From CANJXF01 sp043775015 (lineage in GTDB: Bacteria > Verrucomicrobiota > Verrucomicrobiia > Limisphaerales > CANJXF01), in contig JAYVSV010000056.1 in assembly GCA_043775015.1 (NCBI GenBank), positions 1-64,000 of the forward strand: a stretch of DNA of 64,000 nucleotides, in the 5' to 3' direction. Under the pieces are notes generated by a model, which was given only the letters and a program-made list of their open reading frames with translations, was not told where the DNA came from and did no database searches. The position numbers and the translations under genes are program-made. The number at the start of each line of letters is the position of its first letter. Positions within the stretch are counted from its first letter, which is position 1. This document shows, in pieces, positions 34,413-42,947 of this stretch.

Positions 34413-35606
34413 ATGTCCGTCATTGAACGCACAATTCAGGTCGATTTTCAGCTCCGGGTGCATTTCACCCAGGCTGTTTTCGACCCGGCAAATCCTTTGC
34501 TGAAAGAAGTTCTGGTCAACCGCGAGCCGGGCCAGGCGCGCAAGGCGTTGGTGGTGCTCGATGAATCGCTGGCGCTGGCCCAACCCGACCTCGTGCAAAA
34601 TATTGAGCGCTATTTTTTCGTTCACGCTGACTCGGTGAAACTGGTGTGCGCACCGCTGATCATCGAAGGGGGAGAGCGGGCGAAAAATTCTTATTTTCAC
34701 GTTTCCGAAATCCAATCAAACATCGAAAAATATCATGTGGACCGGCATTCGTATGTGCTGGCCGTCGGCGGTGGTGCGTTGCTTGATGTCGTTGGTCTTG
34801 CTGCGGCAACGGCGCATCGCGGCGTGCGACACGTCCGCATTCCGACGACCACCCTGAGCCAGGATGATTCCGGGGTCGGCGTGAAAAACGGAATCAATGC
34901 GTTCGGGAAAAAAAATTTCATTGGAACCTTTTCGCCGCCGTTCGCGGTCATCAACGATTTTCAATTGCTCGCCTCACTTCCAGACCGGGAAAAGCGCGCG
35001 GGCTACATCGAAGCGGTGAAGGTGGCGCTGATCCGCGACAAAAGTTTTCTCGAAGCGATCGAACAGGATGCCGGGGCGCTGGCGGGGTTTGAACCGTCCG
35101 CGATGCAGCGGTTGATTTTTCGCTCCGCTGAATTGCATTTGAACCATATTGCCACGTCCGGCGACCCCTTTGAATTTGGTTCCGCGCGCCCGCTCGACTT
35201 CGGCCATTGGTCGGCGCACAAGCTCGAACAGATTTCCGATTACCAGATTCGTCACGGCGAGGCGGTGGCCATCGGAATTGCGGTGGATGTGATTTACTCG
35301 CGCAAAACCGGGCTGCTCAGCGACTTGGTGGCGGAACGGATTTTGACGCTGCTCGAGAAACTGGGCTTCACCCTGTTCGCCAACGAGTTGCTTAACGTCG
35401 ATACCGACAACCACCTGCATGTGCTGAAAGGGCTGGAGGAATTTCGCGAACATCTCGGCGGGCAACTGACCATCACGTTGCTGCGGGAAATCGGCGACGG
35501 CGTGGAAGTGCACGAGATGAATCTGGCGAAAGTGGTTGAATCCATTTACGAATTGCAACAGCGCCATGAACAACATCCGCAAAAAATATTTTTTGTGCAG
35601 CCGTAA
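34413..35606 (+). CDS. Sugar-phosphate cyclase, EboD-like (3-dehydroquinate synthase superfamily)
   Basis: 397 residues from the ATG at 34413; a TTG 33 bp upstream is less likely. NAD-binding and metal segments include AVGGGALLDVVGLAAATAHRG, and HWSAHKLE with HGEAVAIG gives the zinc His residues. The segment DDSGVGVKNGINAFGKKNF followed by GTFSPPFAVIND differs from true AroB (usually SSVGGKTGVNHPLGKN) and resembles the EboD and valiolone-synthase side of the superfamily. The substrate is thus probably not DAHP. It stands alone; no other ebo genes are nearby. Confidence 0.75.
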   Translation: MSVIERTIQVDFQLRVHFTQAVFDPANPLLKEVLVNREPGQARKALVVLDESLALAQPDLVQNIERYFFVHADSVKLVCAPLIIEGGERAKNSYFHVSEIQSNIEKYHVDRHSYVLAVGGGALLDVVGLAAATAHRGVRHVRIPTTTLSQDDSGVGVKNGINAFGKKNFIGTFSPPFAVINDFQLLASLPDREKRAGYIEAVKVALIRDKSFLEAIEQDAGALAGFEPSAMQRLIFRSAELHLNHIATSGDPFEFGSARPLDFGHWSAHKLEQISDYQIRHGEAVAIGIAVDVIYSRKTGLLSDLVAERILTLLEKLGFTLFANELLNVDTDNHLHVLKGLEEFREHLGGQLTITLLREIGDGVEVHEMNLAKVVESIYELQQRHEQHPQKIFFVQP

Positions 35607-35706
35607 TCCCGTTTTGCCACATGCCCTCAAAGGCCAGCGATAATCCACTTTACAACATCCATTTCAGGTGAGAGAGACTGTCGCTCACTTTTGTTAAAAC
35701 CGCGCC

Positions 35707-36258
35707 ATGCCTACCAACCATTCAGTTTTAGAGAAGCTCTGCCTGACCTGCGGTCTCTGCTGCAATGGCGTGATTTTTGCCGACGTGCAGTTGCAGAATG
35801 GCGACGATGCGAAACGACTTGAAGAGATCGGGCTTCCCCTCGCTGCGCGCGGCAAATCGCGCGGCATCAAGGTCAAAAACAACAGCTATAAATTCCCCCA
35901 ACCTTGTTCCGCCTTCGATGGATGCCGTTGCCAGATCTACAGCGAGCGGCCAAAACATTGTCGAGCGTTCGATTGCGCCTTGCTCACGAGTGTGCAGAAC
36001 GGCGAAACAAAACCGGCCAGCGCGCTTCGAACGATCGAGCAAGCACGAGTTCGCGCTGAGAAAATGCGAGAATTGTTGCGGCGTCTCGGGGATGCCGATG
36101 AAAAGGTTGCGTTGAGCCTGCGTTTTCGAAAAACCGCCAGACGACTTCAGGAAGGGGAATGCAACCCGCGCACGGCAGATACTTTCAGCCAATTGACGCT
36201 GGCGACCCACGACCTGAACCTCATCCTGAGCGAGAAGTTTTATCCGGGCCAGGCCTGA
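35707..36258 (+). CDS. YkgJ-family cysteine-cluster protein
   Basis: 183 residues. CLTCGLCCNGVIF near the N-terminus and CSAFDGCRCQIYSERPKHCR with a following FDC give the CxxCxxCC ... C ... C pattern of the YkgJ (PF03692) family, thought to bind zinc or an Fe-S cluster. The C-terminal half is helical. Function is unknown. It is 100 bp after the cyclase and 75 bp before the sialidase-like gene. Confidence 0.8.
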   Translation: MPTNHSVLEKLCLTCGLCCNGVIFADVQLQNGDDAKRLEEIGLPLAARGKSRGIKVKNNSYKFPQPCSAFDGCRCQIYSERPKHCRAFDCALLTSVQNGETKPASALRTIEQARVRAEKMRELLRRLGDADEKVALSLRFRKTARRLQEGECNPRTADTFSQLTLATHDLNLILSEKFYPGQA

Positions 36259-36333
36259 CGCTGGCAAACTTGAGCTTATGCGTTGCGTCGGTTTGCTCTT
36301 TTCCGCGAGCGCATTGGGTGTTGAAATGGCGCG

Positions 36334-37425
36334 ATGATTCTCCGCAATATTATTGGAATCACCTGCGCTGTTTTTTTGCTGCCCGGTTGCGTCATGTTTG
36401 ACGGCAAAGATAAAACCGGCCCACAGGAAATCATCGAGACCACCCTCGCTGCCGATTCCGCGACGCATCCTCGCCAGAGCGAAGGAGATATTCTGGTCTT
36501 GAAAGATGGAACGCTGCTGGCGGCGTGGTCCGATTTCACCGGCGGTCCGGACGATCACGCGACGGCGAATATTTCCGCCGCCAAATCCAAAGATGGCGGT
36601 CGCACCTGGAGCGCGCCTTTCCTGTTGCAAGAAAATGTGGGCCGCAACAACGTGATGTCGGTCAGCCTGCTGCGCACCCGCTCTGGCGAAATCCTGTTTT
36701 TCTTTCTCGTCAAAAATTCAAACACCGACCTCAAGCTCGCAGTTCGCCGTTCCACCGACGAGGCGCGGAGCTGGGGCGAGCCGTTGGTGATTACGCGTGA
36801 GCCGGGCTATCACATCATGAACAACGCGCGCGCGATTCAACTAAAGTCGGGCCGGATTCTTTGTCCGATTTCCTCCTCGGCGGACATCGGCACGCGCCAG
36901 GAACCGCTCCGCAATTTTATTTATTTCTCCGACGACAACGGGCGAAGCTGGCAACGGAGCGCTGATACCATTGAGTGTCCAAAACGTGGCGCGATGGAAC
37001 CGGGCTTGGTTGAATTAAAAGATGGAACCCTGTTGCAAATCATCCGCACGCAGATGGGGCAGATCTGGTTCTCGCTTTCCACGGATCGCGGAAACAAATG
37101 GACGCAGCCGGGACCGCTCGGTGTGGTCAGTCCGGAATCGCCGAGCACGATTGGGCGCTTGCCGGGACGCGGGGAGTTGATCCTGATCTACAACCCGAGC
37201 GTCAAAGCGCGCACGCCGTTGGTGGCTGCGCTTTCGCGTGACGAAGGGAAAACGTGGTCGGCGCCAAAAATAATCGAGGCGAGCGCGGACGCGACTTACG
37301 CCTACACCAGCTTGACGTTTCGGGGCGATCGCGCGTTGCTCACCTACTATGTCGCGCCGAACCACACGAACCGGTTGGCGTTGAAATTCAAAAGCATTCC
37401 GTTGAGCTGGTTTCGGTCGGAGTAG
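36334..37425 (+). CDS. Sialidase/BNR-repeat lipoprotein (exo-alpha-sialidase-like)
   Basis: 363 residues. The N-terminus is a lipoprotein signal with lipobox LLPGC. Five Asp-box (BNR) motifs mark a six-bladed propeller: SKDGGRTWSAP, STDEARSWGEP, SDDNGRSWQRS, STDRGNKWTQP and SRDEGKTWSAP. Sialidase-fold proteins cleave glycosidic bonds or bind sugars; the RIP (Arg-Ile-Pro) motif of classical sialidases is not clearly visible, so substrate is open. It is probably exported and lipid-anchored. Confidence 0.8.
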   Translation: MILRNIIGITCAVFLLPGCVMFDGKDKTGPQEIIETTLAADSATHPRQSEGDILVLKDGTLLAAWSDFTGGPDDHATANISAAKSKDGGRTWSAPFLLQENVGRNNVMSVSLLRTRSGEILFFFLVKNSNTDLKLAVRRSTDEARSWGEPLVITREPGYHIMNNARAIQLKSGRILCPISSSADIGTRQEPLRNFIYFSDDNGRSWQRSADTIECPKRGAMEPGLVELKDGTLLQIIRTQMGQIWFSLSTDRGNKWTQPGPLGVVSPESPSTIGRLPGRGELILIYNPSVKARTPLVAALSRDEGKTWSAPKIIEASADATYAYTSLTFRGDRALLTYYVAPNHTNRLALKFKSIPLSWFRSE

Positions 37426-37433
37426 ATCTGAAA

Positions 37434-37567
37434 CTCATTTCGAGGCCTCTGCAAAACCACCTTTATCACCGATGTAGTGTCCGGCCTGTGGCCGGAAATA
37501 TTGGGCTTTTCGGCAAATCAGTCGAGGCACAGCCTCGACACGACCTCTTTTGCAGAGGTCTCATTTC
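37434..37567. mobile_element. MITE-like element with two inner hairpins and a possible 8-bp duplication
   Basis: GCCTCTGCAAAA at 37446-37457 is the inverted complement of TTTTGCAGAGGT at 37548-37559 apart from one base. Two hairpins lie inside, CCGGCCTGTGGCCGG and GTCGAGGCACAGCCTCGAC. CTCATTTC occurs just outside both ends (37434-37441 and 37560-37567) and could be a target duplication. It fills most of the gap between the sialidase-like gene and the secreted protein at 37759. Confidence 0.65.
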
Positions 37568-37758
37568 ATGAATACAGGAACGCGGAATTCAGCCCGTTTC
37601 AGTGCCAAACACCGACGACACTGCGGCGATTTCAGTATTTTCAAAGCTGAAGCAGTCCCGCGTGCGGGACAGCGATCCTTTTGTGTTCACGAGAGAGCTT
37701 CCAAAAATCAAAGGAGAACGCTTTACGGATTTCGCATAATGGAGGTAAATTTGTCGCA

Positions 37759-39867
37759 ATGCACCGATGGTTTACGCGAGTTTCTGTTTTGATCGGCTGG
37801 CTCTGCGCCGGTGTTGCGATGGCCACCCCGGATCTTCGCATTGAGGTGACGACGTTTGGTTGTGATTGCCTTTCGACTACCAGTTTTTCCAACGATCACT
37901 TCGATGCTCTCAATGTCCCGAGCGCCAATGGGAAATTTCTCGCGCTCACCACCGACGCGCAACGCTTGAAAATCGCTGCGCAAGGGAACGTGCTGGCGGT
38001 TTATCACAATAGTCTTAACGACGGCTGGACTACGAACACCCCCGCGCAGTCGGCGGCTAAGTTTAATCAATACGCGTTGAGCAATCATACCAGCACCGGG
38101 CCGCGCCCCGACTGGATTGTGCTCAACGAAATCTCCAGTTCGCAGTGGCAAAACAGCCAGGATTATCGCGACTGGTTGGTGGCGGTCGTCCGGCTTCTGC
38201 GACAAACCTACGCGTTCAACGTGGTGGTTTATGCCCCTTTTGCGAATCCCGCCAACAGCAGCACCTGGTGGACGGCGCTCTCCAGCAATGCCTACGTTGC
38301 GGCCGAGGTTTATCTCAGTGGCGCGGAAATCAAGGCGCAAAACTTTTCGGTGAGCTGGTGTCAGGGCCAGTATCAAAGTTCGCTGAACAGCTACAACGCT
38401 GTCGGCGTGCCGAAGCCGAAATTGATTTTGGGCGAACATTTCGCGCAGACCGTCGCCGGAACCGGTTGGGGCCGATCTGGTATTTCGTCGAACGAATGGG
38501 ACCAGGCGATCAACGCGAGGAGCCGTGCGGCGCTGAATATTGGCTTCACCGGATTTGCCAGTTACGCCTGGGTTTACAATTCGATGTTGGTGAGCAAAGA
38601 GGAGATGATTCACTTTGAAAAAACTTACGCGACGAATCCATTGCCCACCGTTTCAGGACTGACCGCTCCCTCTATTTCGCTCGGGCCGCAAAATCAAAAG
38701 GTGTTGGCGGGTAGCTTGACGACTTTGAAGGTTTATCCGGCGGGGACGAATCAGCCGTCTTTTCAATGGAAGCTGAATGACGCCGCCATTTCGGGAGCAA
38801 CCGCTTCCACTTATACCATCACCAATGTGCAAGCGTCGCACGAAGGATTCTACAGCGTGGTCTTGAGCAATTCGTTGGGCGTGGTGACCAGTTCCAATGC
38901 GTTGCTCAGTGTGGTTTCCGTGTTCGACCCTTTCAATTACACCGTGGGTCTCGCCCTGCCGGGTCTCACTACGGCGCAAGGCCAAACTTGGAATTCAGCC
39001 GGGGCGGCCGGCGCAGCGATCACGATCACCAACGACTCGTTGCCGATCGCCAGCGCCAGTGGAAACCGCATCCTGTTCGGGGCGGCGACCGGTCCCAGCG
39101 CCCGCATCTCGGTGAACGGTCCTGTGACGAACGGCACGCTCTATTATTCGTTCGCGTTCAAAGTGCTCGACCTGGGGCAACTCAGTGCGGGTGGAGGATT
39201 TTTCGCCGCGTTTAACAATTCCGCCGGCAACCAACCGGGAACACCCACGGTCATTGGTGCCGGTGTCCAAGTCCATGCGGCGGGCAATGGTTTCGAGATC
39301 GGCCTCAAAAAAGCGGCCAGCGGCAGCGTCTATGATTCCTCCCAGTCCTTCACCACGAACGACACGATTTTCGTCGTCGGCAGTTACACGATCAACACCG
39401 CCAGCGCCAACGACGATGTGGCTAATCTCTGGATCAATCCGGCTCAATCGACTTTCAACGCGAACGCCCCGCCTCCGCCCACTCTCACCAGCAGTTCTGG
39501 CGGCGACATCACCACCAATCAAATTGCGAGCTTCGTTTTCTTCCGGCGAGGTGATGCCAACTTGGCTCTGCAACCTGCCACGATGTTGGCCGACGAGTTA
39601 CGCGTCGGACCGAGTTGGGCGAGTGTAACGCCGGTGGTTCCGCCAGCGACTTCGCCGACGCTCCTCATTCAACGGAGCGGTGGCGACGTTGTTCTGCGCT
39701 GGGAAACCAATGCGACCGGCTTCGTTTTGCAAAAAAGCCAGACCGTTTCCAGCGACGGTTTGTGGGAAGACACATCGACACTAACGGGGATTGTTCAAGG
39801 ATTCTTCAATTCCACGAATGTCGGCAACGGCGCGAAGGAATTTTTTCGACTCTACAAAACGGAGTAA
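37759..39867 (+). CDS. Large secreted protein with glycosidase-like and Ig-like domains
   Basis: 702 residues from the ATG at 37759, which has GGAGGT 12 bp upstream. The signal peptide includes VLIGWLCAGVAMA. Residues about 20-290 resemble a TIM-barrel glycosidase-like fold (PDWIVLNEIS, ASYAWVYNSM). Residues about 300-385 are an immunoglobulin-like domain (FQWKLNDAAISGATASTYTI). A lectin-like sandwich follows, and the C-terminus ends with LRWETNATGFVLQKS and FFRLYKTE, a tail shared with the secreted proteins at 55818 and 24866. Exact activity is unknown. Confidence 0.7.
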   Translation: MHRWFTRVSVLIGWLCAGVAMATPDLRIEVTTFGCDCLSTTSFSNDHFDALNVPSANGKFLALTTDAQRLKIAAQGNVLAVYHNSLNDGWTTNTPAQSAAKFNQYALSNHTSTGPRPDWIVLNEISSSQWQNSQDYRDWLVAVVRLLRQTYAFNVVVYAPFANPANSSTWWTALSSNAYVAAEVYLSGAEIKAQNFSVSWCQGQYQSSLNSYNAVGVPKPKLILGEHFAQTVAGTGWGRSGISSNEWDQAINARSRAALNIGFTGFASYAWVYNSMLVSKEEMIHFEKTYATNPLPTVSGLTAPSISLGPQNQKVLAGSLTTLKVYPAGTNQPSFQWKLNDAAISGATASTYTITNVQASHEGFYSVVLSNSLGVVTSSNALLSVVSVFDPFNYTVGLALPGLTTAQGQTWNSAGAAGAAITITNDSLPIASASGNRILFGAATGPSARISVNGPVTNGTLYYSFAFKVLDLGQLSAGGGFFAAFNNSAGNQPGTPTVIGAGVQVHAAGNGFEIGLKKAASGSVYDSSQSFTTNDTIFVVGSYTINTASANDDVANLWINPAQSTFNANAPPPPTLTSSSGGDITTNQIASFVFFRRGDANLALQPATMLADELRVGPSWASVTPVVPPATSPTLLIQRSGGDVVLRWETNATGFVLQKSQTVSSDGLWEDTSTLTGIVQGFFNSTNVGNGAKEFFRLYKTE

Positions 39868-39928
39868 TGTTTTCAGTCGCGAGAAAGTTGATTGGCTTCC
39901 ATCGCATAGACTGATTCCAATTTCTGGG

Positions 39929-40071
39929 GGGTGTGATTAAAAGTGGGTGACGGAGCGCGGACATTCCTGTCCGCCCGCGCGTCCTTCCGTCCAGAGCGCT
40001 TGATATTTTAGCCAAGCCCGGCGGACAGGAATGTCCGCGCTCCGTTCCTTCACCCACTTTTAATCACACCC
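39929..40071. mobile_element. MITE: long terminal inverted repeats flanked by a 9-bp direct repeat (copy B)
   Basis: The left terminus GGGTGTGATTAAAAGTGGGT is the exact inverse of the right terminus (ACCCACTTTTAATCACACCC). The inverted repeat runs inward for about 46-51 bases with a 5-bp indel near GTGGGTGA. The flanking bases ATTTCTGGG at 39920-39928 and 40072-40080 are identical, as expected of a 9-bp target-site duplication. The interior is nearly identical to copy A at 1-103. No transposase lies inside, so it must move in trans. Confidence 0.88.
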
Positions 40072-40136
40072 ATTTCTGGGTTCGGGATCAAAGCGCGCTT
40101 GATTCAGGAGAACGCTGTCCGCAGAATTCGCTTGAA

Positions 40137-42947
40137 ATGGCAAAGGCTCCCGATTTTCTCACGCGCGTTTTTCTTTTCTTAATACTTCCAGCATTCGCGA
40201 TTTCTGCCGTGGAATTGCTTCCGCCCGGTAACCGACCTTTGCCGCTCGGCGTTCACGCGCTCGTCGGAGGCAAGGTTGTCGTCAAACCCGGCCAAACCCT
40301 CGATTCCGCTACGATTTTGATTCGCGACGGTTTCATCACCGCCATTGGTGCAGACGTAAAAATTCCGGACGACGCGCGGGTTTGGGAAATGAAAGGCATG
40401 ACGATTTACGCCGGGTTCATCGATCCGTATTTGAGTTTCGGCGCGAAAGGCCCGACTCCATCCGGTGCAAAACCGGGCGCAAATCTCACCATTGGAAAAT
40501 TCTTTGGGGTGGTCGGCGCGGGCAACGACACCGGCAATCCCGGCCCGGGTTCCGATGTCGCCCAAGTCACGCCGGAGCGCCGCGCTGCCCTCAATTATTC
40601 GCCCGACCAAAAAACTCTCGAAAAATTGCGCGAACTCGGTTTTACCTCGGGGAATCTGGTTTTCGACAAAGGCATTTTTCGCGGATCGACCGCGTTCGTC
40701 GCGCTTTCTGACGCAGAACCCAACCGAGCTTTGATCAAGCCGGATGTTTTTCAGCAGGTCGTTTTCGACACGGAAAACGGACGCGAAGATGGCTATCCGG
40801 AATCGCTCATGGGCGTGATCGCGGTGGTTCGCCAAACTTTTTTGGACGCGCAACATTACGCGCTCGATGTCGCAGATTTTCAAAAGCAGAGCAATCGGTT
40901 GCGGCCTGAATTCAATCCGGCCTGGGAAGCATTGCGTCCGGCGAGCGCAGGAAAAATGCGCGTGCTCTTTGAACCCGAAAGCGTCTCGATGGTGGATCGC
41001 GTGACGCGCATCGCGCAGGAAATGAAGCTGGATATTTGCATCGTCTCCAGCGGACAGGAATGGCGTCGTCCGGAATTGGCCAAAGCGGCGCATGTCCCTT
41101 TCATCGTGCGATTGGATTTTCCCGAACTCTCAAAACTGCCCGACGAAGATGATTGGAACGATATTTCGCTCGATCAATTGCGCGCGTGGGATTGGGCACC
41201 TGAAAATGCGGCGGTGCTGCGCCAGCAAAGTTTGGAAATCGCGCTCACGACTGACGGTTTCAGCGACAAGAAGAATTTTCGCAAGAACTTGAAAGGCGCC
41301 TTGGAACGCGGGCTTTCGGAAGATGATGCGCTCGCCGCGTTGACCATTGTTCCCGCGCAGATTTGCGGCGTGGAGAAATTGCTCGGAACAATTGAGCCGG
41401 GCAAACTGGCTAATCTAACCGTCGTGAACGGAAATTATTTTCAGCCTGAATCAAAAGTGCGCGAGGTTTGGATTGATGGCCGGAATTATCATGGCGCAAT
41501 TGAAAAACCGGAGCCTGCGAAAGAGAAAAAGCCTGATGAAGAAAAGAAGCCGTTGGAACGCGTGGCGCGTTCGCCACTCGAAGGGCGCGGGGTAATTACG
41601 AATCCACCCGCTCTTTTGATTCGCGGTGCGACGATTTGGACCGGTACTTCCAAAGGAATTTTGACGAACGCTGACATATTCATTAGCGAAGGGAAAATTC
41701 AGCAGATTGGCCCAATTAATCTCGGAGGTAATGGACCCATGTTGACGATTGAAGCCGTCGGTCTTCACGTTACGCCCGGCCTGATTGATTGCCATAGTCA
41801 CAGCGCCATTCTTGGCAATGTGAACGAATCGAGTTTGCCTTCCACCGCCATGGTGCGAATCGGCGATGTGGTGAATCCCGAGACCGACAATCTCCACAAA
41901 GAACTGGCAGGCGGGTTGACCGTTGCCAATCTGCTGCACGGCTCGGCGAATCCGATCGGCGGTCAAAATTGCGTGATCAAACTTCGCGACGGAGTTGCTG
42001 CGGAAGCCTTGAAATTTGCGGATGCACCCAATGGAATTAAGTTCGCACTCGGCGAAAACGTGAAGCAATCCAATTGGGGCGACAAATACAAAACGCGTTT
42101 TCCACAAACCCGCATGGGTGTGAAAACGTTCGTCGAAAACCGGTTCATCGCCGCCCAGCAATACGCCAGGGATTGGGGAAAATATAAAAAATCCGGTGGC
42201 CTCGCCCCGCGTCGCGATCTTGAACTCGAAGCCATCGACGAAATTATTCGCGGCCAACGGCTCATCCATTGCCACTCGTATCGGCAGGACGAAATTTTGA
42301 TGATGATTCGTTTGATGGAAAGTTTCGGCGTGAAGGTGGGAACTTTTCAACACGTGCTCGAAGGCTACAAAGTCGCCGACGAAATTGCGGCACACGGCGC
42401 GGGCGGGTCCACGTTCTCGGACTGGTGGGGATACAAGTTTGAAGTTTACGACGCCATTCCGTTTAACGGCAGTCTCATGCGGGAACGAGGAGTGTTGGTC
42501 TCGTTCAACTCCGATTCGCCCGATCTTGCGCGCCGACTTTATACCGAGGCGGCAAAAGCGGTGAAGTTTGGCGGCATGCCCGAACAGGAGGCGCTCAAGC
42601 TCGTGACCATAAATCCAGCGAAACAACTTCACATCGACAAACGCGTCGGCTCGCTCGAACCGGGCAAAGATGCCGATTTCGTTCTGTGGTCAAAGTCACC
42701 GCTCGATTCCTCCACTGTCTGTTTGCAAACGTGGATCGATGGTAAAAAATATTTCGATCGCGACCTCGAAGCCGACCGCGCCACCGCCTTGGAAAACGAA
42801 CGCGCGGCCTTGGTCCAAAAAGCACAAAAGATTTTGAAGGCCGGCGGTGGTTCGGAAAAAACGGATGAAGCTGGCAAGAAAAAGTTTTTTGACCGCGCTC
42901 TGGAATATTTGCACGAACACGATGAAAGGCATTGCGATGACGAGTAG
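40137..42947 (+). CDS. Tandem amidohydrolase-domain protein, exported
   Basis: 936 residues. The N-terminal segment VFLFLILPAFAISA looks like a signal peptide. It contains two amidohydrolase-superfamily domains. In the first (about 40-445) the strand that normally bears HxH reads GFIDPYLSFG, so the metal ligands are missing. In the second (about 490-900) it reads GLIDCHSHSAIL, with later ligands in RLIHCHSYR, TFQHVLEG and SFNSDSPDL. Only the second should be catalytic. It overlaps the next gene by 11 bp. Confidence 0.82.
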   Translation: MAKAPDFLTRVFLFLILPAFAISAVELLPPGNRPLPLGVHALVGGKVVVKPGQTLDSATILIRDGFITAIGADVKIPDDARVWEMKGMTIYAGFIDPYLSFGAKGPTPSGAKPGANLTIGKFFGVVGAGNDTGNPGPGSDVAQVTPERRAALNYSPDQKTLEKLRELGFTSGNLVFDKGIFRGSTAFVALSDAEPNRALIKPDVFQQVVFDTENGREDGYPESLMGVIAVVRQTFLDAQHYALDVADFQKQSNRLRPEFNPAWEALRPASAGKMRVLFEPESVSMVDRVTRIAQEMKLDICIVSSGQEWRRPELAKAAHVPFIVRLDFPELSKLPDEDDWNDISLDQLRAWDWAPENAAVLRQQSLEIALTTDGFSDKKNFRKNLKGALERGLSEDDALAALTIVPAQICGVEKLLGTIEPGKLANLTVVNGNYFQPESKVREVWIDGRNYHGAIEKPEPAKEKKPDEEKKPLERVARSPLEGRGVITNPPALLIRGATIWTGTSKGILTNADIFISEGKIQQIGPINLGGNGPMLTIEAVGLHVTPGLIDCHSHSAILGNVNESSLPSTAMVRIGDVVNPETDNLHKELAGGLTVANLLHGSANPIGGQNCVIKLRDGVAAEALKFADAPNGIKFALGENVKQSNWGDKYKTRFPQTRMGVKTFVENRFIAAQQYARDWGKYKKSGGLAPRRDLELEAIDEIIRGQRLIHCHSYRQDEILMMIRLMESFGVKVGTFQHVLEGYKVADEIAAHGAGGSTFSDWWGYKFEVYDAIPFNGSLMRERGVLVSFNSDSPDLARRLYTEAAKAVKFGGMPEQEALKLVTINPAKQLHIDKRVGSLEPGKDADFVLWSKSPLDSSTVCLQTWIDGKKYFDRDLEADRATALENERAALVQKAQKILKAGGGSEKTDEAGKKKFFDRALEYLHEHDERHCDDE

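Noticed and set aside
41451..42632. 393-residue minus-strand frame opposite the amidohydrolase gene
   Set aside because: Shadow of a gene with clear metal-binding motifs on the plus strand.
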